From NCBI RefSeq assembly GCF_002080045.1, contig NZ_MUIN01000008.1, forward strand, positions 186,001-250,000: a stretch of 64,000 nt of DNA. Direction: 5' to 3'. Within the stretch, counting starts at the first letter, position 1. Each line of letters opens with the position of its first letter. A program made the position numbers and the translations under genes. Below are positions 7,269 through 15,725 of this stretch, one piece after another. The notes beneath the pieces are model-generated. The model was not told where the DNA came from, ran no database searches, and saw only the letters and a list, made by a program, of their open reading frames with translations. The stretch is from Pseudomonas sp. Bc-h (GTDB taxonomy: Bacteria > Pseudomonadota > Gammaproteobacteria > Pseudomonadales > Pseudomonadaceae).

Positions 7269-8504
7269 ATGGCAACCAAAGCAGTGAAGACACCCAAGGT
7301 GGCCAAACCTGTCGTATACGCGTGGGAAGGGGTAGACAGAAAAGGCGCAAAAGTTACGGGCGAACTGACGGGACATAACCCTGCGCTGGTCAAGGCGCAA
7401 CTGCGCAAACAAGGCATCAACCCACTTAAAGTTCGCAAAAAATCGGTTTCGATTTTCAGCGCCGGAAAGAAAATCAAGCCGCTGGACATCGCATTTTTTT
7501 CGCGCCAAATGGCAACAATGATGAAGGCTGGGGTTCCCTTGCTCCAGTCGTTTGACATCATCAGCGAAGGCTCAGCCAACCCCAACATGCGCAAGCTTGT
7601 TGACGACATCAAACAGGAAGTGGCCGCCGGCCACAGCTTTGCTACTGCCTTGCGGCAGAAGCCGCAATACTTCGACGATTTGTTTTGCAATCTGGTTGAT
7701 GCTGGCGAACAGGCGGGCGCCCTTGAGTCCCTTCTGGATCGGGTCGCGACATATAAGGAAAAGACTGAGTCGCTGAAGGCGAAGATCAAAAAAGCGATGA
7801 CCTACCCAATCGCGGTGGTCATCGTCGCGTTTATCGTCACGGGTATTTTGCTGATTAAGGTTGTTCCGCAATTTCAATCGCTTTTCGCAGGTTTTGGTGC
7901 TGACTTGCCCGCGTTTACGATGATGGTTATTCACTTGTCGCAGTACCTTCAGGACTACTGGTTCATCTTTCTGTTGGTACTATTCGCGAGTATTTTTGCC
8001 TTCAGGCGGGCGCATAAAACATCGGAAAAGTTCAGAAACGGGCTCGACCGGACACTGCTCAAGGTTCCGGTCATTGGACCGCTTCTCTACAAGTCGGCAG
8101 TGGCACGTTACGCCCGAACGTTGGCGACTACTTTCGCTGCCGGGGTGCCGTTGGTTGACGCGCTGGACTCTGTATCAGGCGCGACGGGAAACATCATCTT
8201 CAAAAATGCCGTCAACAAGGTGAAGCAGGACGTATCAACGGGCATGCAGCTGAATTTTTCAATGCGAAGCACCGGCGTTTTTCCAACCTTAGCAGTGCAA
8301 ATGACGGCCATCGGTGAAGAATCAGGCGCGTTGGACTCCATGCTCGATAAAGTCGCAACCTATTACGAAGAGGAAGTCGATAACATGGTCGACAGCCTGA
8401 CCAGCCTGATGGAGCCCATGATCATGGCGGTCCTGGGCGTGATCGTCGGTGGTCTCGTTATTGCCATGTACCTCCCCATCTTCCAGCTCGGAAACGTCGT
8501 CTAA
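7269..8504 (+). CDS. pilC: Type IV pilus inner-membrane platform protein PilC
   Basis: A 411-residue GspF-family protein with two repeats of the T2SSF domain (about residues 75-200 and 280-400), each ending in membrane helices. AFFSRQMATMMKAGVPLLQS and its later counterpart ARYARTLATTFAAGVPLVDA mark the repeats. It links the PilB ATPase to the growing fibre. It starts one base after pilB and ends two bases before pilD, so pilBCD form one operon. Confidence 0.96.
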   Translation: MATKAVKTPKVAKPVVYAWEGVDRKGAKVTGELTGHNPALVKAQLRKQGINPLKVRKKSVSIFSAGKKIKPLDIAFFSRQMATMMKAGVPLLQSFDIISEGSANPNMRKLVDDIKQEVAAGHSFATALRQKPQYFDDLFCNLVDAGEQAGALESLLDRVATYKEKTESLKAKIKKAMTYPIAVVIVAFIVTGILLIKVVPQFQSLFAGFGADLPAFTMMVIHLSQYLQDYWFIFLLVLFASIFAFRRAHKTSEKFRNGLDRTLLKVPVIGPLLYKSAVARYARTLATTFAAGVPLVDALDSVSGATGNIIFKNAVNKVKQDVSTGMQLNFSMRSTGVFPTLAVQMTAIGEESGALDSMLDKVATYYEEEVDNMVDSLTSLMEPMIMAVLGVIVGGLVIAMYLPIFQLGNVV

Positions 8505-8506
8505 CC

Positions 8507-9379
8507 ATGTCCCTCCTCGACCTCCTGGCCAGCTCCCCGCTGGCCTTCGTTTTATGCGCCCTCGTTTTAGGCTTGCTCGTCGGCAGTTTCCTCAACGTCG
8601 TCGTGTACCGCCTGCCCAAGATGATGCTTCGCGACTGGAAGGCTCAGGCCCGGGAAGTTCTGGAACTTCCTGCTGAACCGCAGCCGGAAACCTTCAACCT
8701 GATCCTCCCTCACTCGCGCTGCCCGCATTGCTCGCACAAGATCCGCGCGTGGGAAAACCTGCCGGTGGTGAGTTATCTGTTTCTCGGCGGCAAGTGTTCG
8801 AGTTGCAAGGCGCCGATCAGCAAGCGTTATCCGTTGGTCGAGCTGACCTGTGGGCTGATCTCGGCGTACGTGGCGTGGCATTTCGGATTCGGCTGGCAGG
8901 CTGGCACAGTGATGGTTTTGAGCTGGGGATTGTTGTCGATGAGCCTCATTGATGCTGATCACCAGCTGTTGCCAGACGCAATTGTGTTGCCGCTGTTGTG
9001 GTTGGGTCTGATCGTCAATGCGTTCGGGCTATTCGCCTCGCTGACCGATGCCTTGTGGGGCGCGGTGGCGGGCTATCTGGTGTTGTGGTGTGTGTTTTGG
9101 CTGTTCAAGCTGATCACCGGCAAGGAAGGCATGGGCTACGGCGACTTCAAGTTGCTGGCGATGCTTGGCGCCTGGGGCGGCTGGCAGATTTTGCCGCTGA
9201 CGATTCTGCTGTCGTCGATTGTCGGTGCGGTGTTGGGCCTGATTTTGCTGCGTTTGCGCAATGTCGAAACCAGCACGCCGATCCCCTTCGGTCCTTATCT
9301 GGCCATCGCGGGGTGGATCGCATTGCTCTGGGGTGATCAAATAACCACTTCGTATTTGCAGATCGCCGGTTTTCGATGA
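8507..9379 (+). CDS. pilD: Prepilin peptidase / N-methyltransferase PilD
   Basis: A 290-residue inner-membrane aspartic protease that removes prepilin leaders and methylates the new N-terminus, serving all pilins in this window and probably type II pseudopilins elsewhere. Two CxxC pairs (CPHC about 72, CSSC about 97) form the cytoplasmic zinc domain; catalytic aspartates are in LIDADHQLLPD (about 148) and GYGDFK (about 212). About eight hydrophobic segments are visible. Its stop overlaps the coaE start by four bases. Confidence 0.97.
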   Translation: MSLLDLLASSPLAFVLCALVLGLLVGSFLNVVVYRLPKMMLRDWKAQAREVLELPAEPQPETFNLILPHSRCPHCSHKIRAWENLPVVSYLFLGGKCSSCKAPISKRYPLVELTCGLISAYVAWHFGFGWQAGTVMVLSWGLLSMSLIDADHQLLPDAIVLPLLWLGLIVNAFGLFASLTDALWGAVAGYLVLWCVFWLFKLITGKEGMGYGDFKLLAMLGAWGGWQILPLTILLSSIVGAVLGLILLRLRNVETSTPIPFGPYLAIAGWIALLWGDQITTSYLQIAGFR

Positions 9380-9996
9380 CTTCTCCCGCTACAACACCCT
9401 GGATTCTTGGCCTTACTGGCGGTATCGGCAGTGGCAAGAGTGCGGCTGCACAGTGTTTCGTCGATCTGGGCATTCATCTGGTGGATGCCGACAACGCGGC
9501 GCGCTGGGTGGTCGAACCGGGGCGCCCTGCTCTGGCGAAGATTGCCGAGCACTTCGGCGCTGATGTGTTGCAGGCCGACGGCACGCTGGATCGGGCGGCG
9601 TTGCGTGAGTTGATTTTCAAGGATCCGCAGCAGCGGGTCTGGCTGGAAGGTTTGCTGCATCCGCTGATTCGCGAGGAAATCCGACAGTATCTGGCCCGCG
9701 CTGAATCGCCTTACGCGATTCTGGTGTCGCCGTTATTGCTGGAGACTTCGCAGCATCAGATGGTCCAGCGCGTACTCGTCATCGATGTGCCGGAAGCGGT
9801 GCAGATCGAGCGTACGGTGTTGCGCGACAAGACCAACGAAGCGCAGGTGCGGGCGATTCTCGAGGCACAGGCCAGCCGGGAAGAACGCTTGAGCCGCTCC
9901 GATGATGTGATCGTCAACGACCGGGACCCTGCGTGGCTGAAAAGCGAAGTCGAGCGACTGCATCACTTTTATCTAACTTTGCGTGGAGGCCAATGA
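9376..9996 (+). CDS. coaE: Dephospho-CoA kinase CoaE
   Basis: A 206-residue P-loop kinase catalysing the last step of coenzyme A synthesis, phosphorylation of the ribose 3'-hydroxyl. The P-loop GLTGGIGSGKS spans residues 13-23, followed by the DxD-type motif VDADNAARWVVEPG. ATGA overlap with pilD and with yacG shows the classic pilD-coaE-yacG arrangement of gammaproteobacteria. Confidence 0.96.
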   Translation: MTSPATTPWILGLTGGIGSGKSAAAQCFVDLGIHLVDADNAARWVVEPGRPALAKIAEHFGADVLQADGTLDRAALRELIFKDPQQRVWLEGLLHPLIREEIRQYLARAESPYAILVSPLLLETSQHQMVQRVLVIDVPEAVQIERTVLRDKTNEAQVRAILEAQASREERLSRSDDVIVNDRDPAWLKSEVERLHHFYLTLRGGQ

Positions 9997-10199
9997 TGAG
10001 CCAACCAATGACCGTCGATTGCCCAACCTGCGGAGCTCCTGTGGAATGGACGCCGGAGAGCAAGTTCCGGCCGTTCTGTTCAGACCGCTGCAAGCTGATC
10101 GACCTGGGCGCCTGGGCGTCGGAAGAACACGCGATTCCGGTTGCGCCGGATGCGGAAGACGAACTGTTTTCGGGTGATTTCGATCCGCGCCAGCACTGA
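9996..10199 (+). CDS. yacG: DNA gyrase inhibitor YacG (zinc-binding)
   Basis: A 67-residue zinc protein with the four-cysteine motif CPTC...CSDRC. E. coli YacG binds GyrB and inhibits gyrase. Two adjacent in-frame ATGs (9993, 9996) are possible; GGAGG at 9985-9989 is better spaced for the second. The acidic C-terminal tail is typical of the family. Last gene of the pilBCD-coaE-yacG run. Confidence 0.92.
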   Translation: MSQPMTVDCPTCGAPVEWTPESKFRPFCSDRCKLIDLGAWASEEHAIPVAPDAEDELFSGDFDPRQH

Positions 10200-10240
10200 T
10201 CAACTGCGGTATTGAAACTTTGCGGCGCCCCCTCACCCCT

Positions 10241-10305
10241 GTCGCAGTCCGGATTGCCGGCGGTGGCGCCCTTCAGATCGCTACCGCCGGCAAGCCGTGC
10301 TGCTG
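10241..10305. repeat. REP doublet (inverted pair), copy 1
   Basis: Inverted arms around CCGGATTGCCGGCGGTGGCG and CGCTACCGCCGGCAAGCC, matching the repeats at 21657 and 59089. It lies between yacG and a convergent gene. Typical Pseudomonas extragenic palindrome. Confidence 0.8.
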
Positions 10306-10325
10306 CTGAGCTAGACACCAATAGA

Positions 10326-11012
10326 TCAACTGTCCCCATCATCCGTCCACGGCTCCGACAGGTAACGGGTGCGATTGAACGTTTCCAGCCACTCGGGGCA
10401 GAACACCACTAAGGCCGTAACGATCATTCCGTTGATGAACGCTTCAGGAAAGATGATCAGCCACAGGTAGCCGATGAAATCTCCTAGCCATTCCGGCATG
10501 GCAAAAATCCCGTCGTACCAGAGCAGTCCCATCGCCACTAACAGGGATGTCAACGCAACCAGTGCCGCAGCGAAGAAGCCCGAGCAGAAGATGTAGGTAA
10601 ACGGGCTCTTCGGTTGTGCGCGCTCAACGATCAGCGAACAGCCTTCTGTGATCAGCACGGGCATCCCGACCAGCAGCAAGCCATTGACGCCCAGCGAAGC
10701 CAGGTCCTGGCGCCCCATCGCAAGTAACCCCAATTGCGCAATCAAGCCGCCGACCATCGCCAGCGGCCAGTCCAACAACAGGGTAACGGCGGTCATGCCG
10801 AGAAGATGGTAGGAAACGCCGGTGTCGAAATCCCGCCGCATCAGCCACAGCAGAAACAACGCGAAAACGGTGCCGAAAAACAGGTGCTGACGTCGGGTGT
10901 CGCTGAACAGTTCGACCCAGGGACAGCGCCACACCGCCCACACCAGCAGTGGCAGATAAAACAGCCAAGCGAGGAACATGGTTTGCGAGGTGAGCACTTG
11001 GGTTCCGATCAT
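10326..11012 (-). CDS. CbiM-like energy-coupling-factor permease
   Basis: A 228-residue membrane protein with about six to seven hydrophobic helices. The His-containing membrane segment SYHLLGMTAVTLLLDWPLAM and the C-terminal FPEAFINGMIV are the CbiM/NikM pattern (substrate-binding permease of cobalt or nickel ECF transporters). No ATPase or CbiQ partner gene is next to it, so it may work alone or with distant partners; the transported ion is not visible from sequence. No cobalamin riboswitch was recognised upstream. Confidence 0.75.
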   Translation of the reverse strand: MIGTQVLTSQTMFLAWLFYLPLLVWAVWRCPWVELFSDTRRQHLFFGTVFALFLLWLMRRDFDTGVSYHLLGMTAVTLLLDWPLAMVGGLIAQLGLLAMGRQDLASLGVNGLLLVGMPVLITEGCSLIVERAQPKSPFTYIFCSGFFAAALVALTSLLVAMGLLWYDGIFAMPEWLGDFIGYLWLIIFPEAFINGMIVTALVVFCPEWLETFNRTRYLSEPWTDDGDS

Positions 11013-11087
11013 GATGAGTGCTTCTTCTGGGTTCGGATAAGGGGCAGTCTACGCCTGTTGAAACAGCCTGCGTGTCCAAACTAAAAA

Positions 11088-11123
11088 CACCCGATGGAGC
11101 GTATTTATTCGCTCCATCGGGTG
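11088..11123 (-). terminator. Terminator of the isochorismatase-family gene
   Basis: Perfect 14-bp stem CACCCGATGGAGCG with an 8-base loop, followed on the minus strand by TTTTT, 24 bases past the gene's stop. Confidence 0.9.
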
Positions 11124-11146
11124 GAAACATGCATTTCGATTGTGAG

Positions 11147-11791
11147 TTAGCCAAGCTTACGCTGTGGGGCTCCGTGAACCATGGTGTAGGCGTAGTCGAC
11201 ACCCATGCCGTAAGCGCCGCTGTGTTCCAGTACCAGTTGCATGACCGCTTCGTAGGTTTCCTTGTGTGCCCAGTCGCGCTGGAACTCGAGCAAGACCTGC
11301 TGCCAGGTGACCGGCACCGCGCCGGCCTGAATCATGCGTTGCACCGACATGTCGTGCGCTTCCTTGGTGGTGCCACCCGAAGCGTCGGTGACGATGTACA
11401 CCTCGTAGCCTTCGGCCAGCGCGTCCAGCGTCGGGAAGTTCAGGCAGACTTCAGTCCACAGCGCAGCGATGATCAGCTTTTTGCGCCCGGTGGCCTTCAC
11501 CGCTTCGACCAGTTTCTTGTCTTCCCAGGAGTTCATCGAGGTGCGCTCGATGGGCTGTTGCTCCGGGTGTACTGCCAGCAGTTCAGGCCAGATGTAGCCG
11601 CTGAAGCTCTTGGTTTCGACCGAGGTGTAGATGGTCGGCACGTCGAAGATCTTCGCTGACTTGGCCAGGCCGATGGTGTTGTTCTTCAGCGTTTGACGAT
11701 CGATCGACTGCACGCCGAAGGCCATTTGTGGCTGGTGGTCGATCAGGATCAGAGCAGAGTTGGTTGGGTTCAGCAGTTCGCGGATAGACAT
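11147..11791 (-). CDS. Isochorismatase-family hydrolase (YcaC-like)
   Basis: A 214-residue cysteine hydrolase of the isochorismatase fold, closest in pattern to YcaC. The catalytic Asp18 is in LILIDHQPQMAFG and the nucleophile Cys116 in ALWTEVCLNFPTLDALAEG. YcaC-type proteins hydrolyse small amides but their true substrates are mostly unknown. The gene has its own terminator and is divergent from a LysR gene that probably controls it. Confidence 0.9.
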   Translation of the reverse strand: MSIRELLNPTNSALILIDHQPQMAFGVQSIDRQTLKNNTIGLAKSAKIFDVPTIYTSVETKSFSGYIWPELLAVHPEQQPIERTSMNSWEDKKLVEAVKATGRKKLIIAALWTEVCLNFPTLDALAEGYEVYIVTDASGGTTKEAHDMSVQRMIQAGAVPVTWQQVLLEFQRDWAHKETYEAVMQLVLEHSGAYGMGVDYAYTMVHGAPQRKLG

Positions 11792-11961
11792 GGCATGTTC
11801 CTTTAGATGTCGATAATGGTCAGTAGTGGTTAGCCGCTCTAGCTCTTGGGTTCTGCCCGGTGAGCTGTTTGCTTGCTGGCTTGGGAGTAAATCTACGGAC
11901 TAGCCGACTAAGGAACAATCCCATAGAATCGAGACTTATTGTTTCCAAATTAGGGACGTTA

Positions 11962-12861
11962 ATGGATCGTATCGAATGCATGCGCGCTTTCGTCGCCACC
12001 GTCGGGGCGAATGGCTTTGCGGCTGCAGCCCGAGCGCTGGATGTTCCGCGCTCGAAGGTCAGTAAACAGATTCAGGCGCTGGAAGAAGCCATCGGTGTGC
12101 AATTGCTGCAACGCACGACTCGTAGCCTGCATCTGACCGAGGCTGGCGCCGAGTACTACGATGCCTGTCGCGATGTCATCGCTTCGCTAGACGAAGCCGA
12201 GCAGCGCGCAAGAACGGGAATGGGCGAGATACGTGGCGTGCTGCGGGTCAATGCGCCGATGTCGTTTGGTTTGAGCCGGCTGGGTCCGCTGATTCCGCTG
12301 TTCAACGAACGGCACCCGAATGTCGAATTGCAGGTGGTACTCAGCGACCAGCAGGTCGACCCGGTCAAAGGCGGTTTTGACGTGACCATCCGTATCGCCA
12401 GCCTGCCGGACTCATCGATGGTCGCTAAAACCATCGCGCCTGCTCCACGGATCATGGTCGCTTCCCCCGCCTATCTTGAGCGGGAGGGCGAACCACAGTC
12501 CCCCAAAGACCTGAGCCATCACAAATTCCTCAGCTACGGCTATCTACAAAGCGGCATCAGCCTGCATTTGTGCAACGGCAAGGAGACCCAGCGCGTGACC
12601 GTCAGCGGGCCGCTGCACGCCAATAACGGCGATATCCTGGCTCAGGCTGCGGTGTCAGGAATGGGGATTGCGCTGCTGCCCAACTTCATCGTCGAAAGGG
12701 CCGTGGCCGATGGTCGGCTGAAACCGGTGTTGTGCGACTGGCAGGCACCGGCGATTTCGGTGAACGCGGTGTATCCGTCGGCGCGCCGGGTGCCGATGAA
12801 GACCCGGGCATTCATTGACTTTCTAGTGGAAGAGCTGGCGTTGGGGACGGCGGGGTTTTGA
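11962..12861 (+). CDS. LysR-family transcriptional regulator
   Basis: A 299-residue LysR protein: N-terminal winged helix (MDRIECMRAFVATVGANGF to about residue 60) with the recognition helix in SKVSKQIQALEEAIGVQLL, then an effector-binding domain of the CrgA/DsdC-like group. I prefer the ATG at 11962, which starts exactly at the conserved helix; a longer frame begins at 11860. It is divergent from the YcaC-like gene, the usual position of a LysR activator or repressor of its neighbour. The effector is unknown. Confidence 0.92.
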   Translation: MDRIECMRAFVATVGANGFAAAARALDVPRSKVSKQIQALEEAIGVQLLQRTTRSLHLTEAGAEYYDACRDVIASLDEAEQRARTGMGEIRGVLRVNAPMSFGLSRLGPLIPLFNERHPNVELQVVLSDQQVDPVKGGFDVTIRIASLPDSSMVAKTIAPAPRIMVASPAYLEREGEPQSPKDLSHHKFLSYGYLQSGISLHLCNGKETQRVTVSGPLHANNGDILAQAAVSGMGIALLPNFIVERAVADGRLKPVLCDWQAPAISVNAVYPSARRVPMKTRAFIDFLVEELALGTAGF

Positions 12862-12914
12862 AGACCTGGAAATTGCTGGAGCATGCTGAGCAGCTTTTTG
12901 ATTCTGGCCAACGG

Positions 12915-13006
12915 CCGTGGGAGGGAGCTTGCTCGCGATGGGTAAGTACATCCAACACATATCAATGTCCGATCTACCGATTCGGCGAGCAAGCTCCCTC
13001 CCACGG
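12915..13006. repeat. Long inverted repeat with 22-bp perfect arms
   Basis: Arm CCGTGGGAGGGAGCTTGCTC plus GC (12915-12936) is repeated in reverse complement at 12985-13006, separated by 48 bases. The GGGAG-GAGCTTGCTCGC text belongs to a common Pseudomonas intergenic palindrome family. It lies between two convergent genes. Confidence 0.75.
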
Positions 13007-13055
13007 GTTCCGTGTCAGGACAGCAATCTCATGAAGATTCGAGATGGCCGCTTTA

Positions 13056-14024
13056 TTAAACCACCGCCCCAACCGGCTCCTTGCCTTCCAGCACAGCCGC
13101 CAAGCTGACCAGCACCATCTCTCCCATTCGCGTACGCGTCTGCACCGTCGCGCTGGCGCGATGGGGTTGCAGGATGACGGTTTCCAACTCGAACAACGCG
13201 TCAGGCACGTTCGGCTCGTCGGCGAAGACATCGAGCCCTGCGCCAGCAATCGATCCGGATTGCAGCGCGGCGATCAGGTCCGGTTCATTGACCAGGCTGC
13301 CCCGCGCCACGTTGATCAAATAGCCCTCTGCGCCCAGCGCGTCGAGCACCTTGGCATTGATGATCCCCTTGGCCTTGTCGGCGGCTGCGGCGACGATCAG
13401 CGCATCGCTTTGTCGAGCCAGCTCCACCAGATCGCTGACAAAGGTGTACGGCACATCGCTCATCGCGCTCAGGTCGGTGTAGCTGATTGGGCAGCCGAAT
13501 GCCGCCGCGCGAGTGGCGACTGCACGCCCTACCCGTCCCAGCCCGACGATGCCGATGCGCATGCCACTGAACTGACGCGCCAGGGGCAGCGGAACCAATG
13601 GCGTCGCAGTCCTGGCCCATTCGCCGGAACGCACGTAACGATCACCGGTACCCAGCCCGCGACAGGCCGAAATCAGCAAGCCGATGGCAAGGTCGGCGAC
13701 GTCTTCGGTCAGCGCGCCGATGGTGGCCGTCACACGAATCCCGCGGTCCCGCGCATAAGCCAGGTCCACGGCGTCAGTACCGACGCCATTGACCGCAATG
13801 ACCTCCACTTTCGGCAGTTGCTCAAGCACTTCGCGCTTGATACCGGTGTGGCCGCCCGTGACCACGCCACGAATGTTGGCGCCATGCTCGCGCAGATACG
13901 CAGCCTTGTCCGCCTGCTGAAAGTAAGGGCGTACGGTGTACAGCTCATTGAGCTTCGCGTTGACTTGCGGAATCAGGATCGGGCTCAGCTGTAGAATTTC
14001 TGGTTTCATCGAGGTCTCGCTCAT
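13056..14024 (-). CDS. D-isomer-specific 2-hydroxyacid dehydrogenase
   Basis: An NAD(P)-dependent dehydrogenase of about 322 residues. The Rossmann motif GIVGLGRVGRAVATRA is in the middle; the catalytic Arg is in INVARGSLVN, Glu in VFADEPNVPD and His in LQPHRASATVQTR. The family includes hydroxypyruvate, glyoxylate and 2-ketogluconate reductases; the exact substrate cannot be read off. The start is uncertain: ATG at 14024 (used) or 14009, or a GTG at 14048. It is the last gene of the FAH-SDR-dehydrogenase operon. Confidence 0.85.
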   Translation of the reverse strand: MSETSMKPEILQLSPILIPQVNAKLNELYTVRPYFQQADKAAYLREHGANIRGVVTGGHTGIKREVLEQLPKVEVIAVNGVGTDAVDLAYARDRGIRVTATIGALTEDVADLAIGLLISACRGLGTGDRYVRSGEWARTATPLVPLPLARQFSGMRIGIVGLGRVGRAVATRAAAFGCPISYTDLSAMSDVPYTFVSDLVELARQSDALIVAAAADKAKGIINAKVLDALGAEGYLINVARGSLVNEPDLIAALQSGSIAGAGLDVFADEPNVPDALFELETVILQPHRASATVQTRTRMGEMVLVSLAAVLEGKEPVGAVV

Positions 14025-14040
14025 ATCGGATCGGACGGGA

Positions 14041-14808
14041 TCAACCACGGCCCACGAAAGGCATGTTGGTCGCCATGACGGTCATGTTCAGGACGTTGGC
14101 CGACAGCGGCAGCGCAGAGATGTAGCGCACGGCGTCGGCGATGTGTTTGACGTCGATCATCGGCTCTACTGCAATCGATCCATTGGCCTGCCGCACGCCT
14201 TTGGTCATGCGTACCGACAGCTCGGTCAGGGCATTACCGATGTCGATCTGGCTGCAGGCGATATTGAACTCGCGACCGTCCAGCGCCAGGCTTTTGGTCA
14301 GGCCCAATACGGCGTGTTTGCTGGCGGTGTAAGGGCCGGTGAAGGGGCGCGGCACATGAGCGGAAATCGATCCGTTGTTGATGATCCGACCGCCCTGCGG
14401 CGACTGTTTGCGCATCAACCCGAACGCGCCACGGCTGCACAGAAAAACCCCGGTGACGTTGGTGTCGATCACACTCAGCCACTTCTCGACCGGCAGTTCA
14501 TCCATCGGTACCGCAGGGGCGTTGACGCCCGCGTTGTTGAACACCACGTCGAGCCGGCCGTAGACCTCTTCGATGGTTGCGAACAGCTTGTCGACGCTGG
14601 CCGGATCGCGCACGTCGGTGGACACGGCCAGCGCCTCGCCACCTTGTTCACGGGCCAGCGCGACCAGCTCTTCCAGAGGCTCGATGCGACGCCCGGTGAC
14701 CACGACCTTGTAACCGTCTTCCAGCAGACCGAATGCGACAGCGCGACCAATGCCGCTGCCAGCGCCGGTCACCAAGGCAATTTTCGAGAGGGATTGTTGT
14801 TCAGTCAT
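14041..14808 (-). CDS. Short-chain dehydrogenase/reductase
   Basis: A 255-residue classical SDR: TGAGSGIG at 14-21, NNAG at 91-94, catalytic Ser147, Tyr160 and Lys164 (YTASK). Such enzymes oxidise or reduce hydroxyl groups of sugars, sugar acids or alcohols with NAD(P). It lies between the FAH-family hydrolase and a 2-hydroxyacid dehydrogenase. An SDR/FAH pair occurs in the 2,4-diketo-3-deoxy sugar-acid route, but the substrate here is unproven. Confidence 0.88.
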   Translation of the reverse strand: MTEQQSLSKIALVTGAGSGIGRAVAFGLLEDGYKVVVTGRRIEPLEELVALAREQGGEALAVSTDVRDPASVDKLFATIEEVYGRLDVVFNNAGVNAPAVPMDELPVEKWLSVIDTNVTGVFLCSRGAFGLMRKQSPQGGRIINNGSISAHVPRPFTGPYTASKHAVLGLTKSLALDGREFNIACSQIDIGNALTELSVRMTKGVRQANGSIAVEPMIDVKHIADAVRYISALPLSANVLNMTVMATNMPFVGRG

Positions 14809-14850
14809 TGTTGTTCTCCTGTTGCTCGTCTGGATGCTGTGTTTTGCGGT

Positions 14851-15546
14851 TCAGCTTGCGCGGCGGCTGCCGATTCGCACTTCGAATTCACCGATTCCAC
14901 TGATACCTGCGTTGATCACGTCACCCGCTTCGAGTGCTGCGACGCCAGGCGGTGTGCCGGTCATGATCAGATCGCCTGCGCGCAGGCTGACCGAATGTGA
15001 AAGCTGGCTGACGATTTCGCTGACCGACCAGATCTGACTCTCCAGATCCGAACGCTGACGTTCCACACCGTTGACACTCAGCCAGATCGCGCCCTGCCTC
15101 GGATGGCCGTCGCGGCTTGCGGGAACAATTGGCGTGATCGGCGCCGAGCCATCGAACGCTTTGGCCGGCTCCCACGGATTGCCGATGGCCTTGGCCGCCA
15201 TTTGCAGGTCGCGGCGGGTCAGGTCCAGGCCTGCGGCATAGCCCCAGACGTGCTCCAGCGCCTGTTCTTCGTTGATCTCGAAACCGTCTTTTCCGATAGC
15301 CACGACCAGTTCGATTTCGTGGCAGAACTGATCGGTCTGGGTCGGGAAATCCAGCTCGCCCGTGGCATCGATGACCGAGGTCGAAGGCTTCATGAAGAAC
15401 GCAGGGACTTCGCGAACTGCGTTGAGCGAGTCGCCCCAGTGGTAGTTACGGCCCAGGCAGAAAACTCGGGCGACGGGGAAACGTGCATCGCTGCCGCTGA
15501 CCGGCAGACTGGCGATGCGCGTGGGTTCGAATACAAAGTTGCTCAT
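14851..15546 (-). CDS. Fumarylacetoacetate hydrolase-family protein
   Basis: A 231-residue FAH-superfamily enzyme. The GSDARFPVARVFCLGRNYHW start and FFMKPSTSVIDATGELDFP segment resemble fumarylpyruvate-hydrolase-like members; metal ligands include the Glu-x-Glu in FCHEIELVVAIG and an Asp further on. C-terminal GDLIMTGTPPGVAALEAGD is the family signature. These Mg-dependent enzymes cleave C-C bonds of acylpyruvates or diketo acids. First gene of the operon; two TGGAC motifs lie upstream at 15609-15645. Confidence 0.88.
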   Translation of the reverse strand: MSNFVFEPTRIASLPVSGSDARFPVARVFCLGRNYHWGDSLNAVREVPAFFMKPSTSVIDATGELDFPTQTDQFCHEIELVVAIGKDGFEINEEQALEHVWGYAAGLDLTRRDLQMAAKAIGNPWEPAKAFDGSAPITPIVPASRDGHPRQGAIWLSVNGVERQRSDLESQIWSVSEIVSQLSHSVSLRAGDLIMTGTPPGVAALEAGDVINAGISGIGEFEVRIGSRRAS

Positions 15547-15608
15547 GTAGATTCCTCATGGCCCGGGGCCGTTTCATCCAGAGACTACGGGATCGAATCG
15601 CCCGAAAG

Positions 15609-15645
15609 TTGGACAAAACCGTGTTCGCGCTGGACTAAAAAACTC
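15609..15645. promoter_or_regulatory. Paired TGGAC motifs, possible AraC-regulator sites
   Basis: TTGGACAAAA (15609-15618) and TGGACTAAAAAACTC (15631-15645) start 21 bases apart, two helix turns, upstream of the FAH operon. The second matches TGGACAAAAAAACTC at 17297-17311 in front of the araC-type gene at 14 of 15 bases. Confidence 0.5.
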
Positions 15646-15660
15646 AATATTTCAGACATA

Positions 15661-15683
15661 AAAAAGGCGTACTCACGTACGCC
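15661..15683 (-). terminator. Terminator of the MFS transporter gene
   Basis: Stem GGCGTAC / GTACGCC with TCAC loop, followed on the minus strand by a run of T. It separates the transporter from the FAH operon, which therefore needs its own promoter. Confidence 0.8.
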
Positions 15684-15725
15684 CTTGCCTAGTACGGCAG
15701 AAAGTCACACACACATTCTTGAGGC

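Noticed and set aside
10326..11087. Cobalamin riboswitch before the CbiM-like gene
   Set aside because: The upstream gap is short and shows no B12-box-like text; the only structure is the terminator of the neighbouring gene.
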